A stretch of DNA of 64,000 nucleotides from CAYWXK01 sp964462515 (GTDB lineage: Bacteria > Planctomycetota > Phycisphaerae > Sedimentisphaerales > Anaerobacaceae). The position numbers and the translations under genes are program-made. Shown one piece after another: positions 26,412-35,732 of the stretch. Location: assembly GCA_964462515.1 (NCBI GenBank), contig CAYWXK010000004.1, forward strand, positions 70,457 to 134,456, read 5' to 3'. The notes beneath the pieces were generated by a model. The model was not told the DNA's origin. It saw only the letters and a list, made by a program, of their open reading frames with translations, and ran no database searches. Position 1 is the stretch's first letter. Each line of letters opens with the position of its first letter.

Positions 26412-27686
26412 ATGAATTACTGCGTTGTCGGATTACAGTGGGGTGACGAGGGCAAAGGCAAGGTCGTTGATATTCTTGCTGAGCACAGTGACATAGTTGT
26501 TCGATATAACGGCGGTGCCAACGCCGGCCATACCGTTACAGTAGGTGACAGCAGGTTCGCTTTACACCTTCTGCCGAGCGGTTCGGTTCGGCCGAATACT
26601 ATCTGCGTAATTGCAAATGGCGTAGTGGTTGACCCGGAGGTCTTGTTAGAGGAAATCGAGACACTTGCACGGAAAAATATTACGCTGGATGGTCGATTAT
26701 TTATAAGTGAAAGCGCCCACGTTGTTCTGGATTATCACAAACAAGAAGACCGGCTGCGCGAGGAATCTCTCGGCAAAAACAAGCTCGGCACCACCGTTCG
26801 CGGCATCGGCCCCTGTTACGCGGACAAAGTTGGTAGAAGTAACGCTATTCGTATGGCTGATTTCAGAGAGATAAATACGCTCAAAGCCAAGCTGCAAACA
26901 ATTGTTGAGTATAAAAACAAAATTTTTTCAGCAGTCTATAATGCAGAACCGACAAGCGCCGAGGCAATCTTTGAGAAGTGTAAGCTTTATTCTGATAGGT
27001 TATTGCCTTTTGTTACCGATACCACCGAGTTTTTGCACAAATCGATTACTGCTGGAAAATCTATTATTTTTGAAGCCGCCCAGGGGTCTCTATTAGACCT
27101 CGACCACGGAACATTCCCGTATGTAACCAGCTCAAACGCAAGCTCTCTTGGTATGTCGGCCGGTTGCGGGGTGCCTGCAAAGATGGTTGATAAATTCGTT
27201 GGAGTCGCAAAGGCCTATACAACCAGGGTTGGCGCCGGGCCTTTCCCCACCGAGCAGGACAACCAAACCGGTCAATACATCCGTGACAAAGGACACGAGT
27301 ATGGAACTACCACCGGTCGGCCTCGTCGATGTGGCTGGTTCGATGCTGTGGCTGTATCTTATTCCATAACCATCGGCGCTATAGACCAGGTGGCGCTATT
27401 GCATTTGGATACGCTTGGCGGTCTGAAAGAAATAAAAATTTGCAAGGCGTATAAAATCGGCGAAGACCAGATAACGTTCTTTCCCGCAGACGCAAATAAG
27501 CTTTCGCAGGTAAGTTGTATTTACGAAACACTGTCGGGTTGGGATGAGGATATATCTGAGGTGAAGGATTTTCACGATTTGCCTCTGAATGCGCAACAAT
27601 TTATTTGCCGAATCGAGGAATTAATTAAAAAGCCAATCATAATCATCGGTGTAGGGCCGAAGCGGAATCAGACAATATTCAGGTAA
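26412..27686 (+). CDS. purA: Adenylosuccinate synthetase
   Basis: 424 residues, full length. Joins aspartate to IMP using GTP in AMP synthesis. Seen: GLQWGDEGKGKVVD at residues 7-20 with the catalytic aspartate, NGGANAGHTV with the catalytic histidine near 41, KLGTTVRGIGPCYADK near 126, and TTTGRPRRCGWFDAVA near 298. Starts MNYCVV, with GAGG 6 nt upstream. Confidence 0.97.
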   Translation: MNYCVVGLQWGDEGKGKVVDILAEHSDIVVRYNGGANAGHTVTVGDSRFALHLLPSGSVRPNTICVIANGVVVDPEVLLEEIETLARKNITLDGRLFISESAHVVLDYHKQEDRLREESLGKNKLGTTVRGIGPCYADKVGRSNAIRMADFREINTLKAKLQTIVEYKNKIFSAVYNAEPTSAEAIFEKCKLYSDRLLPFVTDTTEFLHKSITAGKSIIFEAAQGSLLDLDHGTFPYVTSSNASSLGMSAGCGVPAKMVDKFVGVAKAYTTRVGAGPFPTEQDNQTGQYIRDKGHEYGTTTGRPRRCGWFDAVAVSYSITIGAIDQVALLHLDTLGGLKEIKICKAYKIGEDQITFFPADANKLSQVSCIYETLSGWDEDISEVKDFHDLPLNAQQFICRIEELIKKPIIIIGVGPKRNQTIFR

Positions 27687-27743
27687 AGACTTAACGATTC
27701 GACGGTTAGACGATATTTCGCTAAGTGGTCACTTTGTCATTTC

Positions 27744-28538
27744 GTGTCTTATTTGGGAAAAGCAGATTTGAAAAAGAGTTTTGAAGAAAAACAAAACAAA
27801 ACTGCCAAACGATTAGGGATAACGGTTGAGCAAGTGCCCCGACATATTGCCATAATTATGGATGGCAATGGACGATGGGCTCAAGCTCGGTCGCTGCCGC
27901 GTATGGAGGGACATCGTGAGGGTGGAAAAACAGTCGAAAGGATAGCACAATGCTGCGTCGATTTCGGCATCGAATCTCTCACTTTATATTCTTTTAGTAT
28001 TGAGAATTGGAAAAGGCCGAAAGTCGAAGTCGATGCCTTAATGGAGCTATATACTCGATATTTAATAGAGATTCGCTCTACGCTGACCAAGAACAATGTG
28101 AGGCTGGTTCATCTCGGCCAATTAGATGGGCTGCCTGCACCGTTACAGAAAGAGTTTAAAGAGACCATTAAATTGACTGCGACCAATACCGGTATGGTTC
28201 TTGCTCTGGCGCTAAACTACGGCGGCAGAACCGAGATTGTGGATGCGACAAAGAAAATCGCGCAGGAATACAAAGATGGGAAGCTGCGATTAAGCGACAT
28301 TGACGAGCAGTGCATAAGTGAGCATTTGTACACCGCAGAACTCGCTGAACCCGACCTCTTAATACGCACTGCAAACGAAATGAGGGTTAGCAACTTTCTG
28401 CTATGGCAAATTTCGTATAGCGAGTTTTACGTTACGAAAACACTTTGGCCTGACTTTAACAAGGCATCTCTGGAAAAGGCGATACTGGCTTACGCAAAAC
28501 GGAACCGCCGCTTTGGAAAACTCAAAACTCAAAACTAA
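27744..28538 (+). CDS. uppS: Isoprenyl transferase (undecaprenyl diphosphate synthase)
   Basis: 264 residues. Cis-prenyl transferase making the wall lipid carrier: IIMDGNGRWAQARSLPRMEGH near 36-56 with the catalytic aspartate, SFSIENWKRP near 92 and LIRTANEMRVSNFLLWQISYSE near 212. The family usually reads RTSGExRxSNF; here RTANEMRVSNF keeps the Arg. Start is uncertain: GTG at 27744, or TTG at 27768 after GGGAAAAG. Its end overlaps cdsA by 26 nt. Confidence 0.94.
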   Translation: MSYLGKADLKKSFEEKQNKTAKRLGITVEQVPRHIAIIMDGNGRWAQARSLPRMEGHREGGKTVERIAQCCVDFGIESLTLYSFSIENWKRPKVEVDALMELYTRYLIEIRSTLTKNNVRLVHLGQLDGLPAPLQKEFKETIKLTATNTGMVLALALNYGGRTEIVDATKKIAQEYKDGKLRLSDIDEQCISEHLYTAELAEPDLLIRTANEMRVSNFLLWQISYSEFYVTKTLWPDFNKASLEKAILAYAKRNRRFGKLKTQN

Positions 28539-29427
28539 TCCGCCAAAACATCCCTGGCGAACAAAAGTATTGAACAGGTTGCTTTTCGGAACATTGATGA
28601 CGGTAGCTTTTACCGCCATCATGATTTTAGACGGCTGGCTGGACGGTTCTCTAACCGCATCGGTAGCTGACAATAAAGAAGTGCGGGGGACACTTCTTTG
28701 CATCCTTATTGCCCTATTGGCAATCCCTGCCCAATTGGAGATGTCAAAGCTCGCTGAGTTAAAGGCACTGAAGCTTTTTCTGCCTGTTTCAACTGCCGGA
28801 TCGATTCTGTTCGGGACCAGTTGGTATTGGGCACAATTTGTGTCGCACCAAACTTTAGCACTAAAGTTTGGTGCGGCATTGGTGCTGTTGGCATTGCTTT
28901 TATACCAATATATGTATTATGGAACAACAGGGGTGCTGGCTAACTGCGGGGCGAATTGCTTTTCGATTTGTTATTTGGGAATACTCATCAGCTTTGTGCT
29001 CGGAATTCGGATAGATTTTGGCCTCTGGCAGACTCTTATGTTCGTTTTTGTCGTAAAATCTGCCGATATAGGGGCTTATGCGATTGGGACTTTATTCGGC
29101 AGGCACAAATTTTCGCCCAAAATCAGCCCTTCGAAGACCTGGGAAGGAATGGCAGGCGCTGTTGCAATGGCAGTTGTAGTTGCTGTCGCATTTGCTGCAA
29201 TTTTTGATATAATGCAATTGTGGGTGGCACTTGTTTTCGGCGTTTTTTTTGCCTTTATAGGCCAGGTCGGAGACCTGGCCGAGTCTATACTAAAGAGGGA
29301 TGCTGCGCAAAAGGACTCAGCCAGCTTGGTACCGACTTTTGGTGGTGTGCTGGATATTATTGATTCGCCGCTGGTAGCGGGGCCTTTTGCGTATCTGTTT
29401 TTTATGTATTCGCCTCTGGCGAATTGA
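28513..29427 (+). CDS. cdsA: Phosphatidate cytidylyltransferase
   Basis: 304 residues, about eight membrane helices. Makes CDP-diacylglycerol for phospholipids. The signature SPSKTWEGMAGA lies near residue 208 and is followed by QVGDLAESILKRD and GGVLDIIDSP, as in CdsA. The TTG start lies in the uppS tail; the first 12 residues (ENSKLKTNPPKHP) come from the AAAACTCAAAACTC type repeat, so translation might start differently. The uppS-cdsA order is common in bacteria. Confidence 0.93.
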   Translation: MENSKLKTNPPKHPWRTKVLNRLLFGTLMTVAFTAIMILDGWLDGSLTASVADNKEVRGTLLCILIALLAIPAQLEMSKLAELKALKLFLPVSTAGSILFGTSWYWAQFVSHQTLALKFGAALVLLALLLYQYMYYGTTGVLANCGANCFSICYLGILISFVLGIRIDFGLWQTLMFVFVVKSADIGAYAIGTLFGRHKFSPKISPSKTWEGMAGAVAMAVVVAVAFAAIFDIMQLWVALVFGVFFAFIGQVGDLAESILKRDAAQKDSASLVPTFGGVLDIIDSPLVAGPFAYLFFMYSPLAN

Positions 29428-29439
29428 TAGAGAAGAGCT

Positions 29440-30429
29440 TTGGAAGTTACGATACAATTGGAATTGCCCGGGCAGGGCGAAGCCCTGCACCACACCAAAC
29501 CCACCTACGGCGGTCAGCTTGAGCTATTTGGTCCTGCCGATAGTCATCTTCGCCTCCTGCGTCAGGCTCTTGGAGTTCAGATAACTGCGCGGCAGGCCAA
29601 TTTGATAATTAGCGGCAAAGAGGAGGACGTAAATAAAGCCGCTGAGGTGGTTGAGAAAATGCAAAGACATCTGCTCAAGCACCGTCAGCTTACGGCTGAA
29701 GATGTAAGCGCTTTTATCAGCCGGAACGATGAGACTACGGCTGTCGAGGCAGCGCCGACATCCGCCCTTCATTCTTATAAAAAAGTTATCAAGTCTTCTA
29801 CAAAAGCGCAACAAAAATACATTGAAACAATGCTCTCTTGCGACCTTACCTTTTGCATAGGGCCGGCGGGGACAGGCAAAACTTATCTGGCTGTGGCAGT
29901 TGCAGTCTCACTGCTGAAGAAAAAGCAAATCAGGAGGATTATTCTTGTGCGACCGGCGGTGGAAGCAGGAGAAAAACTCGGTTTTCTGCCGGGCGATTTG
30001 CAGGCAAAGGTAAATCCGTATCTTCGTCCGCTTTTTGATGCACTCGAAGATATGATGGATTTCTCACAGATGAAGAAATTTATGGAGCTCGATATTATCG
30101 AGATTATCCCGCTTGCCTTTATGCGAGGTCGAACATTAAACGACTCAGTGATTATATGCGACGAAGCTCAAAACACTTCACCGCTGCAGATGCTGATGGT
30201 TTTGACCAGACTCGGACACGGTTCAAAAATGATAATAAATGGTGACATTACACAAATTGACCTTGAGTTCGGTCGAAAAAGCGGAATGGTGGAGGCAATC
30301 GAGATACTTCGGCGAATTAGAGGCATCGGCTACGTAGAATTGACGCAGAAGGACATCGTTCGGCATCGGCTGGTTCAAAATATCGTGCAGGCTTATAAGA
30401 AAAGGGCGAGGGCGGCTGAGAAAAAATAG
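29440..30429 (+). CDS. PhoH-family ATPase
   Basis: 329 residues. N-terminal KH-like part, then an ATPase with Walker A GPAGTGKTYLAVAVAVS near 145 and Walker B SVIICDEAQNTSP near 245. PhoH-like proteins are linked to RNA metabolism, in keeping with YbeY downstream. TTG start with AGAAGAG nearby. Residues 9-24 (PGQGEALHHTKPTYGG) interrupt the usual strand LELPxxxQLxLFGP and are coded by a hairpin repeat. Confidence 0.92.
   Translation: MEVTIQLELPGQGEALHHTKPTYGGQLELFGPADSHLRLLRQALGVQITARQANLIISGKEEDVNKAAEVVEKMQRHLLKHRQLTAEDVSAFISRNDETTAVEAAPTSALHSYKKVIKSSTKAQQKYIETMLSCDLTFCIGPAGTGKTYLAVAVAVSLLKKKQIRRIILVRPAVEAGEKLGFLPGDLQAKVNPYLRPLFDALEDMMDFSQMKKFMELDIIEIIPLAFMRGRTLNDSVIICDEAQNTSPLQMLMVLTRLGHGSKMIINGDITQIDLEFGRKSGMVEAIEILRRIRGIGYVELTQKDIVRHRLVQNIVQAYKKRARAAEKK
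29472..29488. repeat. Hairpin GCAGGGC-gaa-GCCCTGC inserted in phoH
   Basis: Perfect 7-bp stem with a GAA loop inside the coding sequence. The flanking codons interrupt the conserved N-terminal strand of PhoH. Confidence 0.65.
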
Positions 30430-30495
30430 AATCCGGTTTGTAAGTATTCATTTATTGTTTTCCCACCGTTAATGCTCACTCGTGCAGGATAATAG

Positions 30496-32124
30496 ATGGG
30501 ATTTTTCAATAAAATACGTTCACGGCGGGCAGACTTCGGCGAGACTTCGGGGAGCTCTGCGAAGTTTGAACCTGAGCAAGGCCGTTTACGGCAGGATTGG
30601 GTGCGAAAAAATATAACTACTGAGCGTTTTTTACAAATAGAGCAACTCGCCAACACAGATGTTATTATCTCGCTATTATTATGGCTGCTTTTCGTTGTTC
30701 TTTGCATACCCATTTTATCCCTTCAACTGGTCCAGCCGGTGCGATATCTTGATATGGTGTTGACGACCGTCATAGTGGTGCTGGTCTGTCTCGCTGCTGC
30801 TTTCTATATTCAGCGATACCAAAAGCGAATAATAACCAACCACGCACGAGCGCTGGCATTGGTCAGCTTATTTATTTCATTGTTGATTGTATCAAAAATT
30901 ATTGTGCTGCTGTTTGGTCGCAGTTCCCCGGCTACTGCAACTGCTGTTATAGCAGCCATTATTTTGACAATCACGTATGAGCAGCGTTTTGCGATAGGTA
31001 TGAGTATGTTTTATTGTCTGCTGGGTTGTTTAGCTGCCGGGCCGATTACGAATAGTGTTCGAGCATCCGGTGATTATCAGTTGAGGGACATCGGTTTACT
31101 ATTAACGATGGCTGCTGGTGCTTTTCCCTGCTGCTTTTTCCTCAGAGAAATCCGAACGAGGATGAAACTGCTTGAGGTCAGCGCTCTGGCGGCAGCAGTG
31201 GTATTCATAACAGCCCTTACGTTAGGGTTTTTGGTAGAAAAGTCGCGGCCAGGCTATATCCTGAGTAACGCCGGTCAACACGCGGGTGTTACGTTCCTTG
31301 TGGGGCTGCTTATTCAGAGTCTGCTTCCGCTCATCGAAAAAGTCTTCGGCATAGCGACAAGTATGACACTGCTGGACTACAGTGACGCCAATCAGCCATT
31401 GTTAAAAAGACTTGCTATGGAGGCGCCGGGCACATTTAGCCACAGTCTGTTATTAGGGTCGATTGCTGAAGCGGCTGCCCAGGCAATTGGACGTAATGGG
31501 CTTCTTTGCAGGGTCGGTGCTTACTATCACGACATCGGCAAAATCAGTAAGGCCCGCTACTTTGTCGAGAATGAGATGGGCTTGAGCAGCCGACATAAAG
31601 AGCTTTCGCCTGCGATGAGTCAATTGATTATCGTAGGCCATGTCAAAGATGGTATAGAGATGGCCAAAGAATACGGATTACCTCGCGTGCTGTGGCAATT
31701 TATCGAGACGCACCACGGCACGACGCTGGTTGAACATTTCTACGACCAGGCCAGGAAACTTAAAACTAAAAACTCAAAACTAAAAACTGTAGATGAGCCT
31801 TCCGAGAGCGAATTTCGGTATCCCGGGCCAAAGCCGAGAACAAAAGAGGCTGCGATTGTAATGTTGGCCGATACTGTAGAAGGGGCGGTTAGAAGTTTGC
31901 CCGAGGTTACACCAATGAAGATAGAAGTGGTGGTGCACAATATGGCCGTCAAACGCCTTCAGGATAGTCAGTTTGATGAATGTGATTTAACATTGCGGGA
32001 ATTAAGCCAGATAGAGGCCAGCCTGACAAAATCTCTCACGGCACATTATCATGGCCGAATCGCATATCCAGAACCACCGGATGCGCCCCAAGACCCGCAA
32101 CTTTTATCACGTCAGCAAGAATAG
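30496..32124 (+). CDS. PgpH-like membrane HD phosphodiesterase (7TMR-HD type)
   Basis: 542 residues: N-terminal 45 residues partly repeat-coded, six to eight membrane helices (about 58-300), then an HD domain with FSHSLLLGSIAEAA near 315, YYHDIGK near 346 and a later HHGTT. The fold matches the cyclic-di-AMP phosphodiesterase PgpH, although the large extracellular domain of PgpH is missing or very short here. The operon phoH-HD protein-ybeY is a standard arrangement. A linker ARKLKTKNSKLKTVDE in the HD domain is coded by low-complexity repeat DNA. Confidence 0.88.
   Translation: MGFFNKIRSRRADFGETSGSSAKFEPEQGRLRQDWVRKNITTERFLQIEQLANTDVIISLLLWLLFVVLCIPILSLQLVQPVRYLDMVLTTVIVVLVCLAAAFYIQRYQKRIITNHARALALVSLFISLLIVSKIIVLLFGRSSPATATAVIAAIILTITYEQRFAIGMSMFYCLLGCLAAGPITNSVRASGDYQLRDIGLLLTMAAGAFPCCFFLREIRTRMKLLEVSALAAAVVFITALTLGFLVEKSRPGYILSNAGQHAGVTFLVGLLIQSLLPLIEKVFGIATSMTLLDYSDANQPLLKRLAMEAPGTFSHSLLLGSIAEAAAQAIGRNGLLCRVGAYYHDIGKISKARYFVENEMGLSSRHKELSPAMSQLIIVGHVKDGIEMAKEYGLPRVLWQFIETHHGTTLVEHFYDQARKLKTKNSKLKTVDEPSESEFRYPGPKPRTKEAAIVMLADTVEGAVRSLPEVTPMKIEVVVHNMAVKRLQDSQFDECDLTLRELSQIEASLTKSLTAHYHGRIAYPEPPDAPQDPQLLSRQQE
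31755..31790. repeat. AAAACTAAAAACTC low-complexity repeat inside the PgpH-like gene
   Basis: Tandem-like words AAACTTAAAACTAAAAACTC within the HD domain coding region; the same type codes the start of CdsA. Confidence 0.55.
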
Positions 32125-32140
32125 TAAAGCAATTAGCAAT

Positions 32141-32620
32141 ATGAACTCCAAAGGGCAGCGAAATATAGTCGTTCAAATTGCCAAAGATTTTAAGAATATA
32201 GATTTTTCTCCGCCTAAACTTAAAAAGCTGGTTAAATCCATCTGCAATCGATTTAAGCTCCCGAAAGTAACAATCAGTATCGCGATAGTCGATGATGAGC
32301 GGTTTCGGAAATTAAATAAAAAGTTTCTAAATCGCAGCCGCACTTCGGATTGTTTGAGTTTCGACCTGTCCGATGACACAAGACCACAATCGCCCAGGTT
32401 ATTTGAGCTTATAATCAATGGCCAGGCCGCTGTCAGGCAGGCCAGGTTGCGGGGACATTCAAGTGAAGCAGAGCTTGCGCTTTACGTAACTCACGGTTTG
32501 TTGCACAATATTGGTTTCGATGATTCTACAAATAAAAAAGCAAAGAAGATGCACGATACCGAGGACGAAATCCTTCAACAGTTCGGTTACGGTTTGGTAT
32601 ATAAAAGAAGAGCTCGATAA
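32141..32620 (+). CDS. ybeY: YbeY-like rRNA endonuclease with altered metal site
   Basis: 159 residues from the first ATG after the upstream stop (an overlapping start at 32051 is possible). UPF0054/YbeY takes part in 16S rRNA maturation and ribosome quality control. Seen: LNKKFLNRSRTSDCLSFDL near 64, and the metal motif THGLLHNIGFDD near 125. The family motif has three histidines, HGxLHxxGYDH; here the third reads Asp. Position between the HD gene and recO supports the call. Confidence 0.87.
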   Translation: MNSKGQRNIVVQIAKDFKNIDFSPPKLKKLVKSICNRFKLPKVTISIAIVDDERFRKLNKKFLNRSRTSDCLSFDLSDDTRPQSPRLFELIINGQAAVRQARLRGHSSEAELALYVTHGLLHNIGFDDSTNKKAKKMHDTEDEILQQFGYGLVYKRRAR

Positions 32621-32650
32621 TTTCAAAATTGAGATTTTAAATTCCACACG

Positions 32651-33448
32651 ATGACTATGCTGACTAAAGACGAGGCAATTTGTATTCGGGCTCTTGATTA
32701 TTCCGAGACTTCGCAGATAGTAACATTTTTTACTAAAGCAACAGGTAAAATAACTGCCATTGCCAAAGGCTCGAAGAGGCCCAAGTCTGCATTCGATGGC
32801 CCCATCGAGGTATTTTCATACGGGAAAATCGTTTTCTCCGATTCGAGCAGGGAAAAACTCGCTACGTTGACCGAATTTGAGCAGCAGCCAGGTTTTTCAA
32901 ATCTACGAAATAATTTATTTGCATTAAATTGCTGCCTTTTTGGTGCGGAGTTATTGAATAGTTTAACAAAAGACTACGACCCGCATCCACAGCTTTACGA
33001 TAGCTTCCTGCAATACTTACAAAACACCAACGAATGTCGAGCATCGCTTGTCCGCCGTAGCTTCAGCGAAGGTGGAAGTATCGAGCATCGAGATATCCTG
33101 GTTTATCTAATATTATTTCAATTAACTTTGCTCAAAGAAATTGGCCTTATGCCTATTTTGGATTACTGTGTGAATTGCAAAACGTCATTCGAGCATCAAG
33201 AATCGAGTATCGAGAATCGAGTTTATTTCAGCAGCGCTGCAAATGGCCTTATTTGTAGAGATTGCGAGGCAAGTTTTCAGGATAAAATTGTGCTAAGTAA
33301 GAAGGCTGCCGCCTGTCTGACAAATTTGAAGTTATTGGCCCAATCGCAGGAAAAAACGCTGCAGGAGGTCGAAAAAGTCTTAATTTATCACTTCACCAGC
33401 ATCCTCAACCGCCCCCCAAAAATGGCAAAGCATATCCTGAAAATATGA
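32651..33448 (+). CDS. recO: DNA repair protein RecO
   Basis: 265 residues. RecO loads RecA at gaps with RecF/RecR. N-terminal OB fold (AICIRALDYSETSQIVTFF, then KGSKRPKS), helical middle, and zinc-binding CVNCKTS ... GLICRDCEA near 175-210. Two stretches, about residues 127-148 (NECRASLVRRSFSEGGSIEH) and about 178-191 (FEHQESSIENRVYF), are coded by dispersed repeats, one of them also present between genes at 46.9 kb. Confidence 0.92.
   Translation: MTMLTKDEAICIRALDYSETSQIVTFFTKATGKITAIAKGSKRPKSAFDGPIEVFSYGKIVFSDSSREKLATLTEFEQQPGFSNLRNNLFALNCCLFGAELLNSLTKDYDPHPQLYDSFLQYLQNTNECRASLVRRSFSEGGSIEHRDILVYLILFQLTLLKEIGLMPILDYCVNCKTSFEHQESSIENRVYFSSAANGLICRDCEASFQDKIVLSKKAAACLTNLKLLAQSQEKTLQEVEKVLIYHFTSILNRPPKMAKHILKI
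33037..33091. repeat. Dispersed element inside recO
   Basis: Starts TCGAGCATCGCTTGTCCGCC and ends GGTGGAAGTATCGAGCATCG. A longer copy of the same arms is intergenic at 46912-47017. Confidence 0.7.
33189..33222. repeat. Second recO repeat of the ATCGAG type
   Basis: TCGAGCATCAAGAATCGAGT plus ATCGAGAATCGAG, direct ATCGAG words within the zinc-finger region of recO. Confidence 0.5.
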
Positions 33449-33472
33449 CAAATAATTCGACAGCAACCGGAT

Positions 33473-34522
33473 TTACTGCGTCTCTTGCTCAAATAATTCG
33501 GGGTGTTCAGGTTTGTGTTTTTTTGTGGGTTTTAGGGCAAGGTGGTCACAGGCTTGTTTTGTGATTTCTCTGCCGCGTTTGGTTCGCCGTAAGAAACCGA
33601 TTTGTAAAAGATACGGCTCAACTACATCCTCAAGCGTGTCTCTTTCTTCGCCGAGCGTAGCGGCGAGGGCCTCAATGCCGGCCGGCCCACCTTCATAAAC
33701 ATTGGCCAGCGCACGTAAAAAAGCCCTATCGAGTTCATCCAGCCCTAATGGGTCAATCTGCTCCATCGCCAGAGCACTTTCGACAATTTTGGCACTTAGA
33801 ACACCTGTGCCTTTTACCTGCGCATAGTCGCGGACGCGTTTTAGCAGGCGGTTTGCAACTCGCGGCGTCCCTCTTGAACGGCTGGCAATCAATTCGAGCG
33901 TGCCATCGTCGCACTTCAATTGCAGAAGCTCTGCTGACCTTTTCAAAATGGCTGTCAGCTCATCGCTATTGTAAAATTCGAGGTGATACAACATTCCGAA
34001 CCGGCTGCGAAGCGGGGCGCTCAAGAGTCCCGCTCGTGTCGTTGCGCCAACCAAGGTAAATCGCTTCAGAGGAAAGTTTATCGTCTTTGCGTGCAGGCCG
34101 CTATCAACGGTAAAATCGACCCTGAACTCCTCCATCGCAGGGTAAATAAATTCTTCAACAGGTGTGCTCAACCGGTGAACCTCGTCGATAAAAAGCACAT
34201 CGCCTGTATTTATATTGCTCAATAGGCCCATCACGTCGCCCTGTTTTGTCAAGGCCGGTCCTGATGAGCATCGTATTCTCGCCCCCATCTCGTTTGCAAC
34301 AACATAAGCAAGGGTCGTTTTGCCCAGGCCGGGCGGACCGTAAAAGAGAATATGTTCCAGCGGCTCGCCTCTCTGTTTGGCGGCCTTTATTGCAATTGAA
34401 AGTTTTTTCCTGACGTTACTCTGGCCTACACATTCATCCAGAAATTTCGGACGCAGAGAGATGTTGAAGGTTTCTTCCTGCTCGTTCAGTATTTGACTGC
34501 TTATAGTTCTTGCGATTGCCAT
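33473..34522 (-). CDS. ruvB: Holliday junction helicase RuvB
   Basis: 349 residues from the ATG giving MAIARTISSQIL; an upstream in-frame ATG would add 8 residues coded by a hairpin repeat. Walker A GPPGLGKTTLA near 62, Walker B LFIDEVHRLS near 112, sensor GATTRAGLLSAPLRSRFG near 160, and the C-terminal winged helix RTKRGREIT. Motor of the RuvAB branch-migration complex; last gene of the ruvCAB cluster. Confidence 0.96.
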   Translation of the reverse strand: MAIARTISSQILNEQEETFNISLRPKFLDECVGQSNVRKKLSIAIKAAKQRGEPLEHILFYGPPGLGKTTLAYVVANEMGARIRCSSGPALTKQGDVMGLLSNINTGDVLFIDEVHRLSTPVEEFIYPAMEEFRVDFTVDSGLHAKTINFPLKRFTLVGATTRAGLLSAPLRSRFGMLYHLEFYNSDELTAILKRSAELLQLKCDDGTLELIASRSRGTPRVANRLLKRVRDYAQVKGTGVLSAKIVESALAMEQIDPLGLDELDRAFLRALANVYEGGPAGIEALAATLGEERDTLEDVVEPYLLQIGFLRRTKRGREITKQACDHLALKPTKKHKPEHPELFEQETQ

Positions 34523-34529
34523 AATAGTC

Positions 34530-34547
34530 GGTGGGGCAAGCCCCACC
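34530..34547. repeat. Hairpin GGTGGGGC-aa-GCCCCACC
   Basis: Perfect 8-bp inverted repeat just upstream of ruvB. Confidence 0.65.
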
Positions 34548-34567
34548 CTACCATCTCAGATTTCTTT

Positions 34568-35194
34568 TTATACTTCTACTCCCTGCTTTAGTCTATAAAC
34601 CAAAGGCACGAGCGCTTCGGCTGAGTTTATATCAGGGTGTTTCTGACAGGCAAGCTCAATCAATTCAATTGCCTCGTTTCTTTTCTCGCCCCAGGCAATA
34701 AGAATCTCCAGTGCCTGTAGCTGGAAGGGCTTGAATCTTGGTGCTGCTCTTGCCGGCTCGGCACCGAGGGCGAACGATTGGAGTTTGCCTTTCAGCTCGG
34801 CGATAATCTGCTGGGATAATCTTCTGCCGATTAAGGGTAGTGACATCAGCGTTTTGTCGTCGCCATTTTCTATAGCCGATGCTATGGTGGCGATTGGAAT
34901 TGCCAGCGACCGAAGGCCTTTTCTTATGCCTACGCCCTTGACGGTGGTATATTTGATGAAGAATTCCTTTTCAGCCGAGCTGAGGAATCCGACCATTCTG
35001 GGTATTAAATTGCCTCCGCCGGGAGAGCCTTCGTAATATTCCATTGTGCAGAGGCTAACATCTGAGCCGAGTTTGTCGGATAGCGCTGCGAAACAGTAGG
35101 CCGGCAGCAATACTTCGTAGCCGATGGCCTCAACCTGGATAAGAGCGGATTCGGTGTCGAGTTTTACGAGTTTTCCTTCAAGTCGTGCTATCAT
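34568..35194 (-). CDS. ruvA: Holliday junction DNA-binding protein RuvA
   Basis: 208 residues. N-terminal OB domain MIARLEGKLVKLDTESALIQ, then helix-hairpin-helix segments (YTTVKGVGIRKGLRS, LSLPLIGRRLSQQII in outline) and a C-terminal helical domain that contacts RuvB. The N-terminal loop SPGGGNLIPRMVGFLS differs from E. coli but length and order are normal. Lies 40 nt after ruvC. Confidence 0.93.
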   Translation of the reverse strand: MIARLEGKLVKLDTESALIQVEAIGYEVLLPAYCFAALSDKLGSDVSLCTMEYYEGSPGGGNLIPRMVGFLSSAEKEFFIKYTTVKGVGIRKGLRSLAIPIATIASAIENGDDKTLMSLPLIGRRLSQQIIAELKGKLQSFALGAEPARAAPRFKPFQLQALEILIAWGEKRNEAIELIELACQKHPDINSAEALVPLVYRLKQGVEV

Positions 35195-35234
35195 TATTCA
35201 AATCAAAAATCAAAAATCTATTTGACTTTCCGTT

Positions 35235-35732
35235 CTATTTCACCAATTTTTGCAAAACAGAATCCCTGGAATTTGCACAGCATAAAGCTACAGCTATTGC
35301 ATCGGCCACATCAGAGGGCTCCGGCAATCTCGAAAGTGTCAAAATCGTCTGAATGGTTCTCTGGACCTGCTCTTTCGATGCCCTGCCGTTGCCTGTCAGC
35401 GACTTTTTTATCCGTGTAGCACTAAAACTTCTAACCTCAATACCTAAATTAGCACACCTTTGCAGTATAACGCCTCTTGCGTGCCCCATCAATATCGCTG
35501 TTTTGGGATGGGCGTAATGCGAGTATAGCTCTTCAACAGCCACTATGTTTGGCTGGAGGTTTTTCAAAAGCTCATCGGTGTCCTCGGCAATTCTGTTGAG
35601 TTTTTCTTCTATTGCTAAACGGCTGTCCGTGCGAACAACACCCGCCTCAATCAGTTTATGCAGGTCGCCATCCGTCTCCAAACAGGCGTATCCGCAAACC
35701 TGCAAACCCGGGTCAATGCCGAGGACTCTCAT
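35235..35732 (-). CDS. ruvC: Holliday junction resolvase RuvC
   Basis: 165 residues. Catalytic acids visible: D7 in LGIDPGLQVCGYA, E67 in VAVEELYSHYAHPKTA, and the last pair in PSDVADAIAVALC. GNGRASKEQVQ near 113 is typical. Starts within the stop region of cysS (4-nt overlap). Confidence 0.96.
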   Translation of the reverse strand: MRVLGIDPGLQVCGYACLETDGDLHKLIEAGVVRTDSRLAIEEKLNRIAEDTDELLKNLQPNIVAVEELYSHYAHPKTAILMGHARGVILQRCANLGIEVRSFSATRIKKSLTGNGRASKEQVQRTIQTILTLSRLPEPSDVADAIAVALCCANSRDSVLQKLVK

